A stretch of 19,582 bases of DNA. Origin: Rickettsiales bacterium. Lineage in GTDB: Bacteria; Pseudomonadota; Alphaproteobacteria; Rickettsiales; JALZUV01. The notes beneath the pieces are model-generated. The model made no database searches. It had not been told where the DNA came from and was given only the letters and a program-made list of their open reading frames with translations. Positions within the stretch are counted from its first letter, which is position 1, and each line of letters starts with the position of its first letter. A program made the translations under genes and the position numbers. The stretch is taken from positions 1-19,582 of the forward strand of contig JALZUV010000058.1 of NCBI GenBank assembly GCA_023301245.1, given 5' to 3'. Positions 14,310 to 19,582 of the stretch are shown here, in pieces.

Positions 14310-15883
14310 CGGCGCCCTCTTGTATTTGGAGGTGCGATGGAGAAGCTAATGTTAAAATTAATTGGTGTTTGCGCTAGAGTTCTGCTGGCACTGCTAGTGA
14401 AATCAACCGCTAGCTTGCCGCGTTCATAGAGAGTGCCTTCAATATCATTGTGAGTAATTTCAAATTCAGGGAACTTGTTGCGTAGTGCTTCTAAATATTC
14501 ATTTACTAATTCTATTCTTGCTTCAGAAGTACGGGCAGTTTCTAGGAGGTTAACCGCTACTTCTATTGTAATAGTATCTTGTTTTTTGCTCGCTCTATCT
14601 GCAAAACTATTGCTGGATTTCCAGCTGATGTTTTTAACCAATGTGCCGTTTTGACTTACTTCAATAAGCTGCTTCACAAAATCGATGGGGACGTGTTTTT
14701 GGTCGGCAAATGTTTGATAAATATAAACAGAATTTTCAATTTTTTTAATATTTTTGGGGAGCGTCTCTGCTTCCTGTGTAATTCCAGAAATAAGTTTTTG
14801 ATTTCTATCAATGGAGGATTCAATAGGGGCGGCAGAAGATAAAGATGAGTACCAAAGATAAGCGAAATAAACCATGCCGAGTACAATTAATAGGCATAAG
14901 AGGATTGCCGCCGCTTTAACAGCACTGACGGATTTTTGGAAAAGACTAATTTTTTTGCTTAATTCGCTATGAAGGGGCAGCACCTTTTTACGATTATTGC
15001 TGAATGCCGCTGAGAAAATAATATCAGTAAAGTGGTTGTCACTATAATCATCTTCATCAAAGCCCAATTTTTCAGCCGCTTGGCTTGGGGTAATGAAATT
15101 TGCGTTATTATGTGTTCCAATTTTATTGCTATCAATTGCTTCAACAATTTGTGGCGATGCGATAACCGTAATATCTAGCCCTTCATCTTCACGATAAGAA
15201 AGACGTTTTAAATATTCAATAGTACTGACTAATTCTTGTTCAATATTACCAGCAATAACGAGTGGCGCATTATCGCCTGTATTGGCTTGCGTTAGTCGAG
15301 TAAAAGTAAGGCGCCCATTTTTGGTGATAACTTGTCGGAAGCCGCTTACTTTATTATGTAGCACTAGCATATGCCAGACGGATTGTTTCTCATCTTTAGG
15401 TTTTTTGCCAATAAGGTTTTTAATCAGTATTTCTGATTCAACAGGAACAAGGTAAATCCCTTTGAATGGGTTCTCCAATTCTAAAATATAATCTACCCAC
15501 TGCATTAATGTGGGCGAGGGGACAATCGATATTAAAAGAAACTTCCAATCTTGGCGGCCCTCTTTTTCTTTGCCTAATGGCAATGAGGTGGTGATATCGC
15601 CAGCGGCAAAGTCGCGTTCCAGCTTTTTATTGACCAGCTTCTGTACGCTCATTTTAGCGACAGGTGGAAAACTCTGTGTTTGATAAGACTGGTCGATGCT
15701 ATCGAGCAAAATAGAGATGGGTGCTTTAGGGTCTTTGTCGGTCAGATCTTTTAGCGCAACCATTGAATCTGCATCAGAAGAAGAAAGGAAAATTTTCCGC
15801 ATGACTTTTTTGCCAATAATATGCGATACGATGACACCGTCATCGCCTACAAAAAATACAAAAGATGTTTTATTCTTTGCCAC
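14306..15883 (-). CDS. PilM-PilN fusion (GspL/MshI-like) pilus platform protein
   Basis: The product is 525 aa and starts with GTG at 15883; AAGGAGGG lies about 13 bases upstream. Residues 1 to about 300 look like the cytoplasmic actin-like domain of PilM/GspL (VQKLVNKKLERDF, LISIVPSPTLMQWVDYI, NIEQELVSTIEYLKR), which binds the assembly ATPase. A membrane helix at about 323-345 is followed by a periplasmic PilN-like part with a coiled coil (about 350-385) and a ferredoxin-like domain (about 390-520). Separate PilM and PilN are usual for type IVa pili; a single chain is the GspL-like design. The N-terminal phosphate loop, normally GID-x-GSS in PilM, is replaced by FVFFVGDDGVIVS, so nucleotide binding is doubtful. 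It sits between the platform protein and the PilO-like gene and overlaps the latter by four bases. Confidence 0.72.
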   Translation of the reverse strand: MAKNKTSFVFFVGDDGVIVSHIIGKKVMRKIFLSSSDADSMVALKDLTDKDPKAPISILLDSIDQSYQTQSFPPVAKMSVQKLVNKKLERDFAAGDITTSLPLGKEKEGRQDWKFLLISIVPSPTLMQWVDYILELENPFKGIYLVPVESEILIKNLIGKKPKDEKQSVWHMLVLHNKVSGFRQVITKNGRLTFTRLTQANTGDNAPLVIAGNIEQELVSTIEYLKRLSYREDEGLDITVIASPQIVEAIDSNKIGTHNNANFITPSQAAEKLGFDEDDYSDNHFTDIIFSAAFSNNRKKVLPLHSELSKKISLFQKSVSAVKAAAILLCLLIVLGMVYFAYLWYSSLSSAAPIESSIDRNQKLISGITQEAETLPKNIKKIENSVYIYQTFADQKHVPIDFVKQLIEVSQNGTLVKNISWKSSNSFADRASKKQDTITIEVAVNLLETARTSEARIELVNEYLEALRNKFPEFEITHNDIEGTLYERGKLAVDFTSSASRTLAQTPINFNISFSIAPPNTRGRR

Positions 15884-15918
15884 TATTTAATTTACGCCCT
15901 CCTTTCTTACTTATCAGT

Positions 15919-17121
15919 TTAAATTGGCATTTGGCTAAAGGCATCATACAGCGGGCCAAAGACTGCCGAAATTACCCAAAATATTAATATGCCCATTACA
16001 ATGGTTAGGGCGGGTTGAATCATTCCAACCATTCCTTCTACTGCATCATTCACTTCGCGATTATAGAAGAAGTTCACATTTTCGAGGGCCTCATTCATGT
16101 TGCCGCTATTTTCACCTACTTTAAACATACGCACCACCATCGTCGGGAACTCTCCTGAGCGTTGCAATGCATCGGTTACAGTACTACCTTCAGAAACGCC
16201 TTCGCGCACGCGGCCAATACTATCTTTTAGTTTAAGGTTTGCGACCACGCTTTTTGCTGAATGTAGCGATTCTAATATATCAACTCCACTGCGGAACATA
16301 ATGCCGAAGAAATGGGTGAAGCGTGCCATGTTAATTTTACGAATGACAGGGCCAAAGAAGGGGAGCTTTAGCGCGATTGTGTCGACACGAAAGGCAAAGT
16401 TATGCGAGGTGTGATAAGCAAGCTTTAGGGCTGTAAAGGCGAGAATAGGTAGTCCAAAAATAATATACCAGTAATTTTCAAATGCTTCAGATGTGGCGAT
16501 GAGTGCGCGTGTATGAATTGGAATTTCAAAACCTTGAGACGTAATAAAATCAATCAACTTTGGCACTACAAAAATCATCAATACTGAAATTACCCCCACC
16601 ATAACAATGAGCAAGAAGATAGGGTAAGTACGGGCTTTTTTAATTTTACGTTTAATATCATGCGACCATTTATAGTGATCAGCGAGATGGGTGTAAATTT
16701 CGGTCATATCGCCCGTTTGTTCACCCGTTTTAATAAGGCCAACAAAAACACTATCAAATTCTTTTGGATGTTTGGAGAGCGCTTCCGAGAATTGAGATCC
16801 ATTTTTCACTTCTTCAAAAACACCGGCCATAATATCGCGCAAACGCGTGGAATCGGTGGAATCGCGAACATCGGCAATGGCCTCAAGAAGCGGTACGCCT
16901 GCGCGGCTTAATTGTTCCATGTGTAAACATAGAATAATTAAATCATTAGCGGTGACGGCGTTAAAGAATCCACCGCGTTTTTGTTTCGCAACGGCAGAGG
17001 AAATAAGGTCAAGCTTTAGCTCCTTTAAACGAGCTTCAAGATCAATCTCACTTTCAGCGGTCATCTCGCCTTTGACCGTTTTACCAGTCTCGTTCATTGC
17101 TGAATATTGATACGTCGCCAT
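15919..17121 (-). CDS. Type IV pilus/type II secretion inner-membrane platform protein (PilC/GspF/MshG)
   Basis: This 400-aa protein is typical of the family, which forms the rotating core of the platform above the assembly ATPase. A short N-terminal beta region (YQYSAMNETGKTVKGEM) precedes two GspF domains, at about 60-185 and 265-390. Each carries the family motif: VGLIKTGEQTG in the first and MFKVGENSGNMNEAL in the second. Membrane helices are at about 168-188, 215-236 and 370-392. AGGA stands about seven bases before the ATG, and only seven bases separate it from the ATPase gene upstream, so they are co-transcribed. It is followed after 35 bases by the PilM-PilN fusion. The family is certain; pilus versus secretion use is decided only by the rest of the operon. 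Confidence 0.93.
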   Translation of the reverse strand: MATYQYSAMNETGKTVKGEMTAESEIDLEARLKELKLDLISSAVAKQKRGGFFNAVTANDLIILCLHMEQLSRAGVPLLEAIADVRDSTDSTRLRDIMAGVFEEVKNGSQFSEALSKHPKEFDSVFVGLIKTGEQTGDMTEIYTHLADHYKWSHDIKRKIKKARTYPIFLLIVMVGVISVLMIFVVPKLIDFITSQGFEIPIHTRALIATSEAFENYWYIIFGLPILAFTALKLAYHTSHNFAFRVDTIALKLPFFGPVIRKINMARFTHFFGIMFRSGVDILESLHSAKSVVANLKLKDSIGRVREGVSEGSTVTDALQRSGEFPTMVVRMFKVGENSGNMNEALENVNFFYNREVNDAVEGMVGMIQPALTIVMGILIFWVISAVFGPLYDAFSQMPI

Positions 17122-17128
17122 TTATTTC

Positions 17129-19177
17129 CTACATTCTATCCGTCATATCCAAGGTAGAGATAAGTTGAGCAATATCAATCTCACCTTGGAGCACTTTATC
17201 AATACCATCTTCTACCATGGTAATAAATCCATTGTTTAGTGCGTAATTCATCATAGTATTTCGTGTCGTATTAGTCGCGATTAATTCGTTTAACCCCTCA
17301 TCGATGCGTAGTATTTCGATAATGGCGGTGCGGCCTTTATGCCCCGTTCCACGGCAAATATCACAGCCTATTGGTTCATGAACGGTAGGAGGGGCATCAG
17401 GCGGGAAGCCTAAAATTTGCGCTTCTTCAGCAGATGCCATGCGTGGAGTTTTGCAGGCGCTGCATAATTTACGTGCTAGGCGTTGCGCGATGGAGCAAAT
17501 AAGCGAGCCCGCAAGTAAGTGAGCAGGAACACCAATATCGCCAAGTCGCGGCACAGCGCCTAAAGCGTCATTTGTATGTAGGGTGGTAAATACTTGGTGA
17601 CCCGTGAGTGCGGCGCGCACGGCCATAAGGGCAGTATCTTCGTCGCGCACCTCACCAATGAAAATGATGTCGGGATCTTGACGCATGAGCGATTTAATAC
17701 CGTTATTAAAATCGACCAATCCTTCGCGTACATTCGTTTGACGAATGAGCGGCAATTGATATTCCACAGGGTCTTCCAGCGTCATAATATTTACATCAAT
17801 CGAGTTGATGTAACTTAAAATTGAATAGAGGGTCGTGGTTTTACCGCTACCTGTAGGGCCCGTTACAATGATAATTCCTTCAGGGCGCTTTAATAGTTTT
17901 TTGAGCAGATTAATATTATGATCGGCAAAGCCAAGGTCTTCCAGTGGTACGAGTGACTTCGTTTTATCGAGCAAACGCATTACGATATTTTCGCCATGCA
18001 CTGTGGGCTGGGTGGCGACACGAAAATCAACTTCGCGCCCCATAACACTAAAGGAAATACGGCCATCTTGCGGCATACGGGTTTCGGCGATATTCATGCC
18101 AGACATAATTTTGATACGCACCGCAATGGCAGGCCAATAGCTGCGGTGAAAACTGCGAATCTGTACGAGGTCGCCATCGATACGATAACGCAAACGAAGG
18201 AATTGACCTTCAGGCTCAAAGTGAATGTCGGACGCGCCAACTTTGATGGAATCGACCAATATCGCATCGACGAGGCGAACGGTTGGGTTAACGTAGCCCT
18301 CTTGCGTGCCGTTTAAATCTTCAGTTTCGCGTTTACCTGTTTCAATCTCACGCAGAATTCCGTCAATCGAGAGTTCGTAATCGTAATATTGATCGATAAT
18401 TTCGAGAATTTCGGCTTCCGAACAATAGACGGGTTCAATTTGAACCGTTTTGTCAAAATATCGGCGAACCTGATCTGCGGCCAAAACATTATAAACATCG
18501 GAGGTGGCTAATTGTAATTCATTATCTTCCAAGCTTACAGCGAGCACTTTATGGCGTGTGGCTATCTCTTTAGGCACGCGCTTAACAAGCGTGGGGTCGA
18601 GCATCGTCGATTTTGGATCAAACTTCTTGGTCCCTGCTGATTCTGCGAGAATTTCACCCAGCGCATTTTCGGTGATGAAGCCCATATCCACCAAAATAGT
18701 GCCGAGTAGCTTCTTTTTCGTTTTTTGCTCTTGCAGGGCAACACCAAGCTGATCGTCCGAAATGAGCCCGAGGCTTATCAGTTTTTCACCAATACGCATG
18801 GGGCGCTTTTTAGGTTCAGTGGTTGGTTCCATCGAAGCGGAGTTATCATCGGGGCTGAAATCAGCAGCAGAGGCAGAGGTTTGAGTGGGCGCGGCAGGCT
18901 CGCCTGCATGGGTAGCATCCGTAGAAGGTGGCGGCGCAGAGGCAAGTGGTGCCGAAAATTCAGCGGCAAGAGGGTCAAATGCGGCCACTTCTTCTGCCGT
19001 AGCGGGAGTATATTCAGTGGCAGGTGGTGATTCTACAGAGGGAACTGGTTGTGCAGGCGGTGCCTGTGGAGGAGGGGAGGCTTGTTGTTCAGTTTCTGGT
19101 TGGCTCTCCTTGGCGGCTTCACCCTCTTTAGGCTGAAGCTCGTCAGGTAGATTAAAATTGCCAAATTGGTTGCTCAT
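17129..19177 (-). CDS. Pilus assembly ATPase (PilB/GspE/MshE) with MshEN domain and disordered N-terminal tail
   Basis: This 682-aa hexameric ATPase powers pilus extension. Residues about 12-125 are Pro/Ala/Glu-rich and look disordered, which is unusual. Residues 128-180 match the cyclic-di-GMP-binding MshEN pattern: two 24-residue motifs (128-151 with RIGEKL, G137, Gln151; 157-180 with LLGTIL, G166) separated by five residues. The ATPase core shows Walker A GPTGSGKT (440-447), the Asp box with Glu468-Asp469, Walker B DIIFIGEVRD with Glu509, and the His box GHQVFTTLHTND (526-537). Zinc-type Cys pairs are at 572/575 and 605/608. The second MshEN motif lacks the usual terminal Gln (Ser180). GAGGG lies six bases before the ATG. 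It heads the operon; the 108 bases between it and mutS hold no clear promoter or terminator. Confidence 0.94.
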   Translation of the reverse strand: MSNQFGNFNLPDELQPKEGEAAKESQPETEQQASPPPQAPPAQPVPSVESPPATEYTPATAEEVAAFDPLAAEFSAPLASAPPPSTDATHAGEPAAPTQTSASAADFSPDDNSASMEPTTEPKKRPMRIGEKLISLGLISDDQLGVALQEQKTKKKLLGTILVDMGFITENALGEILAESAGTKKFDPKSTMLDPTLVKRVPKEIATRHKVLAVSLEDNELQLATSDVYNVLAADQVRRYFDKTVQIEPVYCSEAEILEIIDQYYDYELSIDGILREIETGKRETEDLNGTQEGYVNPTVRLVDAILVDSIKVGASDIHFEPEGQFLRLRYRIDGDLVQIRSFHRSYWPAIAVRIKIMSGMNIAETRMPQDGRISFSVMGREVDFRVATQPTVHGENIVMRLLDKTKSLVPLEDLGFADHNINLLKKLLKRPEGIIIVTGPTGSGKTTTLYSILSYINSIDVNIMTLEDPVEYQLPLIRQTNVREGLVDFNNGIKSLMRQDPDIIFIGEVRDEDTALMAVRAALTGHQVFTTLHTNDALGAVPRLGDIGVPAHLLAGSLICSIAQRLARKLCSACKTPRMASAEEAQILGFPPDAPPTVHEPIGCDICRGTGHKGRTAIIEILRIDEGLNELIATNTTRNTMMNYALNNGFITMVEDGIDKVLQGEIDIAQLISTLDMTDRM

Positions 19178-19285
19178 ATTCCCTCGATTTTAGAATATAA
19201 CAGGCCTGCTTTACAAGAGGGTTAAGATTTTGGTTTTTCAGCGATTTTTTATATTTTTTGGTAAAGATGAATTAACAAATGATGC

Positions 19286-19582
19286 CTACTCGCCACAGTT
19301 GAGTTGTTCTGACACAAGCCCCTTTAGCGTGTAAAGCGCTTCATGCGCTTGTCTTGGTGTCATTTCATCGGGCGAAATTGCCTTTAATTCATCAATGGCA
19401 GGGTGGTCTGAAATGGCCGTAGAAACTGCAGGGCTGGGGGCGGAAAATAACGGTAGTGCCGTGGGGCTAGAAAGCTTTTCTGCTTCGAGCTGTTGCAGTA
19501 AGCCTTCAGCACGGCTTAAAACCGAGTTTGGCAAGCCCGCTAAACGCGCCACATGAATACCGTAGGAGCGCCCGCCTGCACC
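19286..19582 (-). CDS. mutS: DNA mismatch repair protein MutS, C-terminal end (partial)
   Basis: Only the last 98 codons are in the window; the frame stays open to base 19582. The visible part begins GAGGRSYGIHVARLAGLP, the end of the MutS ATPase domain, and continues with the helix SVLSRAEGLLQQLE, a low-complexity linker, and the C-terminal segment IDELKAISPDEMTPRQAHEA with LYTLKGL, the helix-turn-helix tail of MutS that mediates tetramer formation. MutS recognises mismatches and recruits MutL. It is on the same strand as the pilus operon, 108 bases upstream of the pilus ATPase gene, but functionally unrelated; read-through is possible because I see no intrinsic terminator between them. Confidence 0.93.
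   Translation of the reverse strand, partial: GAGGRSYGIHVARLAGLPNSVLSRAEGLLQQLEAEKLSSPTALPLFSAPSPAVSTAISDHPAIDELKAISPDEMTPRQAHEALYTLKGLVSEQLNCGE

Noticed and set aside
18725..19136. Gly/Ser/Arg-rich open frames on the plus strand opposite the N-terminal tail of the pilus ATPase
   Set aside because: They mirror the Pro/Ala-rich low-complexity tail on the coding strand, which reads as Gly-rich on the complement.
19201..19208. Palindrome CAGGCCTG upstream of the pilus ATPase gene, considered as an operator
   Set aside because: Eight bases is too short to call, and no promoter elements with acceptable spacing could be placed around it.

Overview
The window looks like a stretch of chromosome from a moderately AT-rich alphaproteobacterium. 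The best pointers are an ATP12-type F1 assembly chaperone (a family of alphaproteobacteria and mitochondria), a PccA-type carboxylase with the propionyl-CoA carboxylase middle domain, and the order crcB - rluC - atp12, which I recall as common in that class. I cannot fix the order or genus. A tRNA-Ile(GAU) with no 16S rRNA gene upstream hints at rearranged rRNA operons, as in Rickettsiales and some other deep lineages. Genes are packed tightly, with 4-bp start/stop overlaps and two convergent pairs whose stop codons overlap. I see no insertion sequence, phage gene, integrase or CRISPR array.

Layout. 1-127: 3'-truncated tRNA-Ile and its promoter (minus). 128-5156 (minus): a fused MNIO/DUF692 + DUF2063 protein (bufferin-type BufB-BufC), a membrane-anchored trypsin-like protease, a DUF350 membrane protein and the biotin-carrying carboxylase subunit PccA; the last three form the transcript pccA - DUF350 - protease. 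5235-7444 (plus): fluoride channel crcB, rluC-type pseudouridine synthase, ATP12 chaperone and a small single-helix membrane protein. 7441-9471 (minus): alanine dehydrogenase with its own promoter, and a family 2 glycosyltransferase. 9500-11799 (plus): an unrecognised two-helix membrane protein, then queH and mltG.

11796-19177 (minus) is the most interesting block: one transcript encoding the inner-membrane engine of a type IV pilus/type II secretion-like machine. In transcription order it holds the assembly ATPase (PilB/GspE/MshE) with a long Pro/acidic N-terminal tail and a strong match to the cyclic-di-GMP-binding MshEN motif, the platform protein (PilC/GspF/MshG), a PilM-PilN (GspL/MshI-like) fusion with a degenerate actin-like domain, a PilO-like protein, a PilP/MshK-like periplasmic protein with acidic insertions, and a lone ABC ATPase. 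The gene order and domain types resemble the MSHA pilus more than a classical pilMNOPQ cluster. No pilin, secretin, prepilin peptidase or retraction ATPase lies here. The 3' end of mutS (minus) closes the window.

Working together: the pilus genes would build an envelope-spanning fibre machine whose extension may respond to cyclic-di-GMP, and the ABC ATPase recalls the PilH subunit of the Myxococcus PilGHI transporter. The other genes are mostly housekeeping: propionate/branched-chain carbon entry, fluoride export, rRNA and tRNA modification (RluC, QueH), ATP synthase assembly, alanine catabolism, peptidoglycan termination (MltG) and mismatch repair.
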